Shown: piece by piece, positions 23,817 through 32,383 of the stretch | How the letters are laid out: each line of letters opens with the position of its first letter | Position numbering within the stretch: the stretch's first letter is position 1 | Assembly (NCBI GenBank): GCA_944322615.1 | Contig: CALUPH010000004.1 | Location: forward strand, 1-64,000 | Length of the DNA: 64,000 nt | Source: Candidatus Gastranaerophilales bacterium | GTDB taxonomy: Bacteria; Cyanobacteriota; Vampirovibrionia; Gastranaerophilales; Gastranaerophilaceae | Direction: 5' to 3' | Position numbers and translations under genes: made by a program | Notes under the pieces: model-generated | Seen by the model: only the letters and a program-made list of their open reading frames with translations | Told to the model about the DNA's origin: nothing | Databases searched by the model: none

Positions 23817-25125
23817 TTAAATTTCCTTTATTTTGGTTGATGATAGCAGAATCATCTTCATTATATCTTTGAATATCTGCTCCTATCATTCTAAACTTAT
23901 TTTCAAGAAGTTCGTAACCTCTATCTATATGATATATGTTATCAATAGTGCTTTCACCTTCAGCCATAAGTGCAGCAATAACTAAGGAAGCACCAGCTCT
24001 TAAATCAGATGCTCTAAGGTTTGCACTTGTTAAATTTTTTACGCCTTTAACCAAAGCATGATTTCTTTCTTGATGAATATCAGCACCCATTTTACGAAGT
24101 TCTGGAACTTGCATAAATCTGTTCTCATATAAACTTTCAGTAATGATACTTACACCATCAGCAACTGTTGCGAGAACCATTGCTAAAGATTGTAAGTCTG
24201 TAGGAAATCCGGGATATGGCTGAGTAATTACATTTATAGCTTCCAATCTTCTTTTACAGCTTACTTCAATTGACGTCGGATCAATTAATTTAATATCTGC
24301 ACCCATTTTTGTTAATTTAGCAGTATAAAAAGTTAAATGATTAGGGAAAATATTTCTTATTATCCCTTTTCCTTTAGTTGCAATAAAGGCTGCCATATAT
24401 GTTCCTGCTTCAATTCTATCCGGTATTGTTGTATATTCTATAGGGTGTAAGTTTTCTTGTTTTACACCGTTAATAACAATTTCAGATGTTCCTGCACCAA
24501 CAATGTCTGCTCCCATTGCATTTAAGAAATTAGCTAAATCAACTATTTCAGGCTCTTGTGCGGCATTTTGTATTCTTGTTGAACCTTCAGCAAGAACAGC
24601 TGCAAGCATTATGTTTTCAGTTGCACCTACAGAAGGAATATCAAGATATATATCAGATCCTGTTAGTTTTTTTGCTTTTGCATGAACATATCCGTTTTCT
24701 ATTTTAACATTTGTTCCAAGTGCTTCTAAGCCTTTAATATGGAAATCTACTTTTCTTTCTCCTATTGCACAGCCACCTGGTAAGGCAACAACGGCTTCTT
24801 TACATCTTCCAACTAAAGCTCCTAATACTACAAAAGAAGCTCTCATTCTGCTTACAAGTTCATAGCTTGCTCTAACACTTGTTATATCAGTTGCATCTAT
24901 AGTTATAGATTTTTCAATCTTATTATATTTTGTTTTAGCACCAAGTTGTTCTAAAACATTGAGCATTATTACAACGTCAGTAAGTTCCGGAACATTGTAT
25001 ATTTTACTTTCACCTTTTGCTAAAAGAGCCGCAGCCATAAGTTTTAATACTGCATTTTTAGCTCCGCTTATAGAAACTTCACCTTTTAATTGTTTTCCGC
25101 CAAATATCCTAATCTTCTCTGTCAT
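23800..25125 (-). CDS. murA: UDP-N-acetylglucosamine 1-carboxyvinyltransferase
   Basis: Transfers enolpyruvate from PEP to UDP-GlcNAc, the first committed step of peptidoglycan synthesis, in the cytoplasm. At 441 residues the length is slightly above usual because of a ~15-residue polar tail after DIQRYNEDD. The catalytic Cys119 sits in ALPGGCAIGERKVDFHIKG; Cys rather than Asp here implies the fosfomycin-sensitive form. Lys24-Asn25 (SGAKNAVL) and RADLRAG-like residues (SDLRAGASLVIAAL) are intact. It is the first gene of a two-gene unit with the RWYD-repeat protein. Confidence 0.96.
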   Translation of the reverse strand: MTEKIRIFGGKQLKGEVSISGAKNAVLKLMAAALLAKGESKIYNVPELTDVVIMLNVLEQLGAKTKYNKIEKSITIDATDITSVRASYELVSRMRASFVVLGALVGRCKEAVVALPGGCAIGERKVDFHIKGLEALGTNVKIENGYVHAKAKKLTGSDIYLDIPSVGATENIMLAAVLAEGSTRIQNAAQEPEIVDLANFLNAMGADIVGAGTSEIVINGVKQENLHPIEYTTIPDRIEAGTYMAAFIATKGKGIIRNIFPNHLTFYTAKLTKMGADIKLIDPTSIEVSCKRRLEAINVITQPYPGFPTDLQSLAMVLATVADGVSIITESLYENRFMQVPELRKMGADIHQERNHALVKGVKNLTSANLRASDLRAGASLVIAALMAEGESTIDNIYHIDRGYELLENKFRMIGADIQRYNEDDSAIINQNKGNLSESQL

Positions 25126-25314
25126 GTTCCTCCAAATGACGTCCGATATTCCAATTCAATATAATAAAATATACACTATATTATATAATAATATAACTTA
25201 TGCATTTAAGGGTAAATAGATTAACTATTGTAAACACATATTACTATATCATTCAAATACACTATATTATTAGTTCTAATTTACATATAAAATGTATAAA
25301 GAAGAGGATTTTAT

Positions 25315-25710
25315 ATGATATCGAATGAAGAATTAATGACAAAAGCGAAAGAAGTTTCAAATAATGCGTATTGTCCGTATTCTGAGTTTCCTGTTGGAGC
25401 ATGTGCTTTATTTGAAAGTGGAAGTTATTATATCGGATGTAATATAGAAAATTCCAGTTACGGATTAGCTCTATGTGCTGAAAGAAATGCGATATCAACG
25501 GCAATTGCCAATGGTGAAAAAACACGATTAATAAAAATAGCCATTTATTCGCCAAAATCCTGTCAATGTTTTCCTTGTGGTGCTTGTAGACAGTGGATTC
25601 AAGAATTTTCACAAGGTTATAATGCTGAAATTATACTTGAAAATGATAATAATGGTATTGATAAATACTATATTAATGATATTTTACCGTATTCATTTAA
25701 ACTGGTATAA
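25315..25710 (+). CDS. cdd: Cytidine deaminase
   Basis: Converts cytidine and deoxycytidine to uridine and deoxyuridine in pyrimidine salvage. The 131-residue length is that of the homotetrameric form. Zinc ligands Cys54 (LCAERNAI, with proton-shuttle Glu56), Cys88 and Cys91 (PCGACRQ) are in place, and YSEFPVGACAL and GCNIENSSYG line the substrate pocket. It lies 14 bases before the sigma-factor gene in the same direction and probably shares its transcript. Confidence 0.95.
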   Translation: MISNEELMTKAKEVSNNAYCPYSEFPVGACALFESGSYYIGCNIENSSYGLALCAERNAISTAIANGEKTRLIKIAIYSPKSCQCFPCGACRQWIQEFSQGYNAEIILENDNNGIDKYYINDILPYSFKLV

Positions 25711-25724
25711 TTGATATAATCAGA

Positions 25725-26552
25725 GTGGGAAAAGAACAGATAAAGATTGAAAAAGAGGGTAAGTTATTGGCTGATTATTCCGTTAATTATGAAGAAATAT
25801 CTGAATGGTTGAAGTTATATAAATCTGCAGAAGATGAAAAACAAAAAAAGCATTTGCAGAATATTATAGCACTAGCTGCAATGCCGTTAGTGAAAAAAAT
25901 AGCAAGGGGCTTGGCGAGAAGAAATACAGACCCTGTTGAAGATATTATGCAAGTTGGGAGTGTGGGACTTGTTAAAGCAATACAATTGTATAATCCAAAA
26001 GTAAGTGAAAATTTTAAAACTTATGCTACTTATTTAATCACCGGTGAAATCAGGCATTATTTAAGAGATAAAGTTTCAATGATTAAAGCCCCAAGGGAAA
26101 TATATGAACTTGCATATCGTGTAAATAAATTGATGCAAAAGTTAAAAGATGAACAAGGTAATGAACCGTCTGAAATTGTTTTGGCTGAAGAACTAGGTAC
26201 TTCTGTCGGTAAAATAAAAGAAGTAATTGATGTTGAAAGAAGAAAACAGACTATTTCTTTGGATCAGGTGATTTCTACAGGAGTGGATGAGTCTTTATCA
26301 TTGTTTGATAAGATTGCAGACGATAACCATTATAATTTGGAATCTTTCCAAGAAGATAAAATTCTTATAAATGATGCTATAAAAAAATTAGATGTAAAAT
26401 TACAGGAAGTTATTGTACTAAATTATTTTGAAGATATGAGTCAAACTCAAATTGCATTGAAGCTTGGAATTTCACAAATGCAAGTATCAAGAAGGTTGAA
26501 AAAGGCATTAAGTATGCTTCTAAATATATTGTCAGAAAAAGAGAGAAAGTAG
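25725..26552 (+). CDS. SigB/SigF-type alternative sigma factor
   Basis: Protein of 275 residues with sigma-70 regions 2 (DIMQVGSVGLVKAIQLYNP, FKTYATYLITGEIRHYLRD), 3 (APREIYELAYRVNKL) and 4 (LNYFEDMSQTQIALKLGISQMQVSRRLKKAL). It lacks region 1.2 and has the TGEIRHYLRD wording of the SigB/SigF/FliA-like group 3 factors, also found as SigF in cyanobacteria. The start is GTG at 25725 with no clear ribosome-binding site. The prepilin peptidase gene follows after 12 bases. In Synechocystis SigF controls type IV pili (established), so a pilus or surface regulon here is plausible inference. Confidence 0.85.
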   Translation: MGKEQIKIEKEGKLLADYSVNYEEISEWLKLYKSAEDEKQKKHLQNIIALAAMPLVKKIARGLARRNTDPVEDIMQVGSVGLVKAIQLYNPKVSENFKTYATYLITGEIRHYLRDKVSMIKAPREIYELAYRVNKLMQKLKDEQGNEPSEIVLAEELGTSVGKIKEVIDVERRKQTISLDQVISTGVDESLSLFDKIADDNHYNLESFQEDKILINDAIKKLDVKLQEVIVLNYFEDMSQTQIALKLGISQMQVSRRLKKALSMLLNILSEKERK

Positions 26553-26564
26553 AAGAGACAGATT

Positions 26565-27707
26565 ATGATAGATGAATTATTGCTGATTTGCTTTTTTGTA
26601 TTTATAACCGGTGCTTGTATCGGCAGTTTTTTGAATGTTGTTGCATTAAGGGCTATATCAAAAGAATCGATAGTTTTTCCTTCTTCAAAATGTCCTTCAT
26701 GTAATGAACCAATAAAGTGGTATGATAATATACCTGTTATTTCTTATTTGTTTACATTTAAAGGAAAGTGCAGAAATTGCGGTGAAAAAGTCAGTATTCA
26801 ATACCCTATAGTTGAAGCGTTGACTGCAATATTATTTCTGGCTGTTTTCCTATCTTTTGGTGTAACATTTAAGACTTTATTATTGTGTATTCTTTTATCT
26901 ATATCAATTGTAATTATTATTACCGATATCAAAAAAGAATATGTTTTTGATGTACATAGTTGGATTCTGATTATATTTGCTATTATAACATCTCTTGTTA
27001 TTAATGGATTGGATAATTATGCTACTACAGCAATCGGATTGATTGTTGGTGTATTTGTTATGGAAATAATAGCAAGGGTGTCATATTATCTTGTAAGAAA
27101 AAAACAAGACGATTCACAAATGCTGGAAACTTCTGAAAATCAAGAAGAAATCGAAGAAACAAGTAATCAAGACGAAGATAATAACAAGAAAGAAGAATTA
27201 GTTGCTGAAGAATCTCAATCTAATGAAGAAGAAAATGTTGATATAAATGATTATGTAAATAAGAACAAACGTGCTTTTGGTGAAGGAGATACTTATTTGG
27301 CTGCTGCTGCAGGTGCTCTTCTCGGCTGGAAGTATTTCTTGGTTGCAGTCGCTTTTGCAATTATTATACAAGCAGTTTGTATATTGCCTCAATTTTTGTT
27401 TGGATTATATAAAAAAGAAGAATATAAGTTGTTGACTTCTTTAACTTCTTTTATTTTATTGGCGATAATATACTGGATTTTATCTAATATTATTACTTTG
27501 CCATTATTAGTTGTATTTGCTTTTGTAATTGCTTTGATTTTCTTTGCTATAGATTCAATTACAAGATTAAAGAAAACCGTTAATGAACAAGGATTTGTTG
27601 CAATTCCTTTTGGTCCTGCACTATTATGTTCAATGTTCATAGTATTTTTCTGGGGTACATATATTGTACAATTCTTAAAAAAATATATTTTTATGATTTC
27701 CGGTTAA
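26565..27707 (+). CDS. pilD: Type IV prepilin peptidase with acidic insertion
   Basis: Membrane aspartic protease (A24) that cleaves prepilin leaders and usually N-methylates the new end. The N-terminal zinc domain has CPSC and CRNC (Cys43, 46, 69, 72) after GSFLNVVALR. Catalytic aspartates are Asp121 (ITDIKKEYVFD) and Asp242 in GEGDTYLAAAAGALLG. Between them, at about 181-232, is a ~50-residue insertion made mostly of Glu, Asp, Asn, Gln and Ser. It splits the membrane domain and makes the protein 380 residues instead of ~250-290. About eight hydrophobic helices are visible. It is the last gene of the cdd-sigma-pilD run and ends in a terminator shared with recA. Confidence 0.9.
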   Translation: MIDELLLICFFVFITGACIGSFLNVVALRAISKESIVFPSSKCPSCNEPIKWYDNIPVISYLFTFKGKCRNCGEKVSIQYPIVEALTAILFLAVFLSFGVTFKTLLLCILLSISIVIIITDIKKEYVFDVHSWILIIFAIITSLVINGLDNYATTAIGLIVGVFVMEIIARVSYYLVRKKQDDSQMLETSENQEEIEETSNQDEDNNKKEELVAEESQSNEEENVDINDYVNKNKRAFGEGDTYLAAAAGALLGWKYFLVAVAFAIIIQAVCILPQFLFGLYKKEEYKLLTSLTSFILLAIIYWILSNIITLPLLVVFAFVIALIFFAIDSITRLKKTVNEQGFVAIPFGPALLCSMFIVFFWGTYIVQFLKKYIFMISG

Positions 27708-27721
27708 TTGAGGTTTTATAT

Positions 27722-27754
27722 AAAAAAGAAGTCTTTTTTAAGACTTCTTTTTTT
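27722..27754. terminator. Bidirectional terminator between pilD and recA
   Basis: AAAAAAGAAGTCTT (27722-27735) pairs with AAGACTTCTTTTTT (27740-27753) around a 4-base loop. A/T-runs on both sides let it act for the two convergent genes. Confidence 0.8.
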
Positions 27755-27780
27755 ATTCCAAGATTTTTGTTCCAAAATTT

Positions 27781-28809
27781 TTATTCTTTAGATTTTAAAG
27801 CTTCTCTTACTTTTTCTTCTATTTCAGCTTCTAAAGCAGGATTTTCGGCAAATACTTCTTTTACTTTATCTCTGCCTTGACCTAATTTTTCATCATTATA
27901 ACTAAACCAAGCTCCTGCTTTCTTAACTATGTCTAAAGATACTGCCATATCAAGAATACAACCCGATTTACTAATACCTTTTCCGTATATAATATCAAAT
28001 TCAGCAGTTCTAAATGGAGGAGCAACTTTATTTTTTACAACTTTAACTTTAACTCTGTTGCCTATTTCCTTATCATCCTTCTTAAGTGTTTCTGTTTTTC
28101 TTATATCAAGTCTTATACTTGCATAATATTTAAGTGCATTACCCCCTGTTGTGGTTTCAGGGCTTCCATACATAACACCTATTTTTTGTCTTAATTGATT
28201 TATGAAAATAACAGTTGTATTTGTTTTACTTACTATACCTGTCAGTTTTCTTAGTGCTTTTGACATTAATCTTGCTTGAAGCCCCATTTGTTTGTCTTCC
28301 ATGGCACCTTCAATTTCGTCTTTTGGAACCAATGCCGCAACAGAGTCAACAACAACAATATCTACGGCAGCACTTCTTACAAGTTCTTCTGTTATTTCTA
28401 AAGCTTGTTCACCTGTATCCGGTTGAGAAATAAGTAATTCATCAACGTTAACGCCAAGATTTCTGGCATATTCGGGGTCAAGAGCGTGTTCTGCGTCAAC
28501 AAATGCAGCAATTCCGCCTTTTTTTTGACATTCTGCAACAATATGTTGAGCTAATGTTGTTTTACCGCTGGCTTCAGGTCCGTATACTTCTATTATTCTT
28601 CCTCTTGGAACGCCTCCTATACCTAATGCAACATCAAGAGATAATGCACCTGTCGGTATTGTTTCTACTGCTACGGCCGGTTTATCTCCCAATCTCATTA
28701 TTGAGCCTTTTCCAAAATCTTTTTCTATCTTATCTATAGCAACTTTAAGTGCTTTTTTTCTTTCTTCTGAAATATTTACTATTTCTGTTTCTTTTTCTTT
28801 TGTTACCAT
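27781..28809 (-). CDS. recA: Recombinase RecA
   Basis: ATP-dependent DNA strand-exchange protein of homologous repair, also the SOS co-protease. Length 342, normal. The Walker [14 protein letters not shown], Walker [15 protein letters not shown], loop L1/L2 region ([15 protein letters not shown]) and the C-terminal Lys/Glu-rich tail are visible. A reverse-strand TATAAT (28842-28837) about 28 bases before the ATG is a good -10 box. The region around it does not contain an obvious LexA site of the Gram-positive or cyanobacterial type, judged by eye. Confidence 0.97.
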   Translation of the reverse strand: MVTKEKETEIVNISEERKKALKVAIDKIEKDFGKGSIMRLGDKPAVAVETIPTGALSLDVALGIGGVPRGRIIEVYGPEASGKTTLAQHIVAECQKKGGIAAFVDAEHALDPEYARNLGVNVDELLISQPDTGEQALEITEELVRSAAVDIVVVDSVAALVPKDEIEGAMEDKQMGLQARLMSKALRKLTGIVSKTNTTVIFINQLRQKIGVMYGSPETTTGGNALKYYASIRLDIRKTETLKKDDKEIGNRVKVKVVKNKVAPPFRTAEFDIIYGKGISKSGCILDMAVSLDIVKKAGAWFSYNDEKLGQGRDKVKEVFAENPALEAEIEEKVREALKSKE

Positions 28810-28962
28810 TTTCTAAATCCTTCTGTCTACAGAAACATTATACCATCCGTATATAGATAACTGTACAATTTTACTTTTTGCAACATTACGTATTATTTTA
28901 TGTTAGGAGTAAGTTTTTTTGTTAAAATTGTTACAGGAATTATCAGTATACAGGGGATATTT

Positions 28963-30264
28963 ATGAAAAATAAAATAATTATGTTCTGGGCGATAGTAAT
29001 CTTAACTATCATTTCGATTGTAGTAATTAAGGTTAAACCTATTCCTTTAGGTCTTGATTTGGTTGGAGGTTCAAGAATTGTACTTGAAGCTCAAACTACA
29101 GGTAATATCGCTAAAATTACTCAAGATATGATGGATGGTTTAAAATCAGCTCTGGAAAACAGAATTAATGCATTGGGTGTTTCTGAAACCATGGTTCAAC
29201 AAATGGGTGAAAAACGTTTGTTAATTGAAATTCCAAACGTATCAGATCCTAAACTTGCAAGAGAATTTTTAGGTGAGACAGCTGAATTGGAATTTAAAAA
29301 ACCAATAATAAATGAAGATGGTAATGCCATAGGTTGGGAGGCTTCAGGGCTTTCAGGTGAAGATTTGAATAAAGCCGCTGTTGGTACTGATACTTCAGGA
29401 AGATGGATGATTACTCTTGATTTTAATGCAAAAGGTGCTGCTAAATTTCAAAAATTAACAAAAGAGTTTAAGGGCTATCCTATTGCTATATATTTTAATG
29501 GTGATAGCATATCTGAACCTGTTGTTCAACAAGAAATCTCTGGTGGCAAAGCTCAAATTACAGGTGATTTCACTATTGAACAAGCTAAAAAAATTGTTAA
29601 TTTATTAAATGCGGGTGCATTACCGGTTCCGGCAAAAATAATTGAAGAAAATACGGTTGGTCCTACATTAGGTGCTGATAGTCTTGAAAAAAGTAAAATT
29701 GCAGGTATTATTGGTCTTGGGGCTGTTATGCTGTTCATGTTATTTTGGTATAGAGTTCCTGGATTCATTGCAAATATTGCCCTTGTAATTTATTCATTAA
29801 TAGTATTTGCTATATTTAAGCTTGTACCGGTAACATTGACACTTGCTGGTATTGCCGGGTTCATATTAAGTATTGGTATGGCAGTTGATGCAAATATACT
29901 TATATTTGAAAGAACAAAGGAAGAATTAAAAGCTGGTAGAACCTTATTTACAGCTATTAATTCCGGGTTTGATAGAGCGTTTACAAGTATTTTTGACTCT
30001 AATATGTCTACTATAATTACTTGTGCTATTTTATATTTCTTAGGCTCAAATATTGTAAAAGGTTTCGCTTTGACACTTGCAATCGGTGTTATTGTAAGTA
30101 TGTTCTCTGCGATTACCGTTACAAAGAACTTTATGCATTTAATGTTTGGTACAGGTCAATTGAAACATCCTGCTTTGTTTGGTTTAAGAGAAGAAGATAT
30201 AAACGAAGCTTATGAAGTTGCTGAAACTAAACGTGAAAAAGCTAAATTCGGTGTTTTAGATTAA
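28963..30264 (+). CDS. secD: Protein translocase subunit SecD
   Basis: RND-like membrane subunit that uses the proton gradient to pull proteins out of the SecYEG channel. The frame opens at 28900, but the ATG at 28963 has CAGGGG upstream and yields the expected start MKNKIIMFWAIVIL, giving 433 residues. Landmarks: first membrane helix, LGLDLVGGSRIVLE after it, a periplasmic P1 domain, then six-helix region with GIAGFILSIGMAVDANILIFER, the SecD motif. It is shorter than E. coli SecD and similar to cyanobacterial and Firmicute forms. secF follows after 18 bases. Confidence 0.96.
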   Translation: MKNKIIMFWAIVILTIISIVVIKVKPIPLGLDLVGGSRIVLEAQTTGNIAKITQDMMDGLKSALENRINALGVSETMVQQMGEKRLLIEIPNVSDPKLAREFLGETAELEFKKPIINEDGNAIGWEASGLSGEDLNKAAVGTDTSGRWMITLDFNAKGAAKFQKLTKEFKGYPIAIYFNGDSISEPVVQQEISGGKAQITGDFTIEQAKKIVNLLNAGALPVPAKIIEENTVGPTLGADSLEKSKIAGIIGLGAVMLFMLFWYRVPGFIANIALVIYSLIVFAIFKLVPVTLTLAGIAGFILSIGMAVDANILIFERTKEELKAGRTLFTAINSGFDRAFTSIFDSNMSTIITCAILYFLGSNIVKGFALTLAIGVIVSMFSAITVTKNFMHLMFGTGQLKHPALFGLREEDINEAYEVAETKREKAKFGVLD

Positions 30265-30282
30265 TTTTAAGGAGTATAGAAA

Positions 30283-31272
30283 ATGTCATACAGTGTTTTA
30301 AACACAAAAAAGATTATAGATGTTATTAAATACAGATGGGTATGGTTAGTATTATCTTTCGTATTGTTGTTTCCTGGTATTATAGCTATGTTATATTCTA
30401 TGAAGGTTTATCCTACTCATACGCCATTATTAGTAGGTATCGATTTCACAGGTGGTACTATAATTCAATATTCTGTAAATGAATCGATTTCTACAGATAA
30501 AATTGGTGAAATAAGAACAAAGTTGATAAACGGTAATATTGAAAATCCTGTTATACAAGTTCTAAAGCCAGTTGCCGGTGAAAATGATTCATCTATAAAA
30601 AATATATTATCTATTAGAACTCAATTCTCTGATAATGGTCAAAATGAAGCTATAGATACTGTAACTTCAATTGTGACTGCTGATTATCCTGATGCTCAAA
30701 TTGTACAAACAAGTTCGGTTGGTCCTTTACTTGGTAAACAGTTATTTGTTAATTCTATGATTGCTGTTGTTTTGGCTCTTTTAGCCATTGTTATTTATTT
30801 GACTTTGAGATTCCATTTTGAATTCGCAATAGTGGCCTTTTTTGCTCTATTCCATGATGTTATTTTTGTAATCGGTGTCTTTTCAATACTTGGGCTTCTT
30901 TATGGTGTTCATATTGATAGCTTATTTGTTACTGCAATTTTAACAGTTCTTGGATTCAGCGTTCATGATACTATCGTTGTTTTTGACAGAATCAGAGAAA
31001 ATTTGAAATTTTATTCTAAAAAAGCTACATATGATGAAATTGTTAATGCTTCCGTAAACCAAACTCTTGCAAGAAGTATAAATACATCTTTGACAACGTT
31101 GATTACTTTAGGTGCTTTATATTTCTTTGGCGGAGTTACAACAAAGGATTTTGTTCTTGTTATGATTTTAGGTATAGCAATTGGTACTTATTCTAGTATA
31201 TTCTTTGCAAGTACATTGATTGCTCTTTGGAATGATATAGAACAAGCTAAAAAGTCAAAAGTTGGAGTATAA
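30283..31272 (+). CDS. secF: Protein translocase subunit SecF
   Basis: Partner of SecD, 329 residues with six membrane helices. The sequence shows VGIDFTGGTIIQYSV after the first helix and VLGFSVHDTIVVFDRIREN, the SecF signature. AAGGAG precedes the ATG. The stop codon TAA shares its last base with the ATG of the next gene (TAATG), so SecF and the XRE/zinc-ribbon protein are translationally coupled. Confidence 0.96.
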   Translation: MSYSVLNTKKIIDVIKYRWVWLVLSFVLLFPGIIAMLYSMKVYPTHTPLLVGIDFTGGTIIQYSVNESISTDKIGEIRTKLINGNIENPVIQVLKPVAGENDSSIKNILSIRTQFSDNGQNEAIDTVTSIVTADYPDAQIVQTSSVGPLLGKQLFVNSMIAVVLALLAIVIYLTLRFHFEFAIVAFFALFHDVIFVIGVFSILGLLYGVHIDSLFVTAILTVLGFSVHDTIVVFDRIRENLKFYSKKATYDEIVNASVNQTLARSINTSLTTLITLGALYFFGGVTTKDFVLVMILGIAIGTYSSIFFASTLIALWNDIEQAKKSKVGV

Positions 31273-31691
31273 TGTCTGAACTAAAATCATTAGCAGAATT
31301 TATTAGAGAAACTCGTGAAAAAGCGGGTTTCTCTGTACATGGTCTTTCTAAAAAATCAGGTTTGACTGTTGAACAAATTGAAGATATTGAATCAGGAAAA
31401 GATTTGTTTCTTCCTGCGACAATTCGTCAGAAACTTGCTAAAGGACTAAAAATTAATCCTTCTGACATTAAAGAATATGAAAGAATTCTATTGGTTTCAT
31501 ATGACTCAGTTACCGAAAAATATATAAATAGCGTTAAAAAAGCTATTCTGGATGGTGATACCGAAAATCTGAGATGTCCTATTTGTTCTGCTAAACTTAT
31601 TACTAAGGTTGTTAGACTTTTGGATTTGGAAAATAATATTGCACTTCATCCCAAAGCTCAATGTAGTAAATGCTCTTTCCAAATCAAATAA
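31272..31691 (+). CDS. XRE-type helix-turn-helix protein with zinc ribbon
   Basis: Protein of 139 residues. Residues 5-68 are a Cro/C1-type HTH (IRETREKAGFSVHGLSKKSG, LTVEQIEDIESG). A charged linker follows, and the C-terminus is a small zinc ribbon with Cys102-x2-Cys105 and Cys131-x2-Cys134. It is probably a DNA- or RNA-binding regulator. It begins on the last base of secF, so its level is tied to the Sec translocase; whether it regulates that operon is unknown. A terminator follows 14 bases after the stop. Confidence 0.8.
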   Translation: MSELKSLAEFIRETREKAGFSVHGLSKKSGLTVEQIEDIESGKDLFLPATIRQKLAKGLKINPSDIKEYERILLVSYDSVTEKYINSVKKAILDGDTENLRCPICSAKLITKVVRLLDLENNIALHPKAQCSKCSFQIK

Positions 31692-31704
31692 TTAATTTAA
31701 ATAA

Positions 31705-31740
31705 TAAAAAAGGGAGATATTTTGAATTCTCCCTTTTTTA
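31705..31740. terminator. Terminator after the secDF operon
   Basis: TAAAAAAGGGAGA (31705-31717) pairs with TCTCCCTTTTTTA (31728-31740), a 13-bp perfect stem rich in A/T at the base. It lies between convergent units, so it can also end the pilMN-pilO transcript. Confidence 0.8.
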
Positions 31741-31754
31741 TTATAATTATTTAT

Positions 31755-32366
31755 TTATTTATTTATTTTTCTTTTTTGTTGCGGAATCTCTGCTTTTTTT
31801 GAATATAATGTGATTGAAATATTAATCAAAAGATAATCCGTATTTGCTGTAAATGCGGTTATGCTTAGTTTTGAAATGTATGTTAAATAATTGAAATTAT
31901 TATTCATATCAGATAAGAAAGTTTGCAGTTGCGCATAAGTACCAACGAAGAAAAATTTTAATTCACAAGCATTATATGCTTCTGAGTTTTCTACATAAAT
32001 AGGATCGGTAGCCGGTCTCATGTCATATTCAATAGAACGAATCATTAAACCATTCTTTTGGGCTTTTCTTATAATTTCTTCAAACATATTACCAAATATG
32101 CCTAAATTTTCTGTGGCCGGTTCTAAATTAGACTCATATATTGGTTTTAATGATTTTAGTTTTATATTTTCTGCTTCTTTTTCTGCGTCAATTTTCTTTA
32201 TTTTTGCTTCTAATGTTTCTCTTTCGTTATTGTTTTTATTTGCTCTTATTTGCATTTCATTAAATTCTTCATATTTTGGTTTTATAGCAATAAAAGAAAT
32301 AATGAAGAATAATAATATTGCTAAAGCAAAACATATTGGAACTAGTTGTTTATTTTTCTTATTCAT
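31755..32366 (-). CDS. pilO: Type IV pilus inner-membrane protein PilO
   Basis: Protein of 203 residues with one N-terminal membrane helix (about 9-29), a periplasmic coiled coil (NNNERETLEAKIKKIDAEKE) and a ferredoxin-like C-terminal domain (CELKFFFVGTYAQLQTFLSDM). That is the PilO layout. It forms a periplasmic heterodimer with PilN and links the cytoplasmic PilM ring to the outer parts of the pilus machine. It lies 17 bases downstream of the PilM-PilN fusion gene. PilP and PilQ are not in this cluster. Confidence 0.85.
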   Translation of the reverse strand: MNKKNKQLVPICFALAILLFFIISFIAIKPKYEEFNEMQIRANKNNNERETLEAKIKKIDAEKEAENIKLKSLKPIYESNLEPATENLGIFGNMFEEIIRKAQKNGLMIRSIEYDMRPATDPIYVENSEAYNACELKFFFVGTYAQLQTFLSDMNNNFNYLTYISKLSITAFTANTDYLLINISITLYSKKAEIPQQKRKINK

Positions 32367-32383
32367 AACTTTTCCTTATTATT

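Noticed and set aside
28810-28900. LexA operator before recA
   Set aside because: No GAAC-N4-GTTC, CTGT-N8-ACAG or similar dyad could be found around the promoter.
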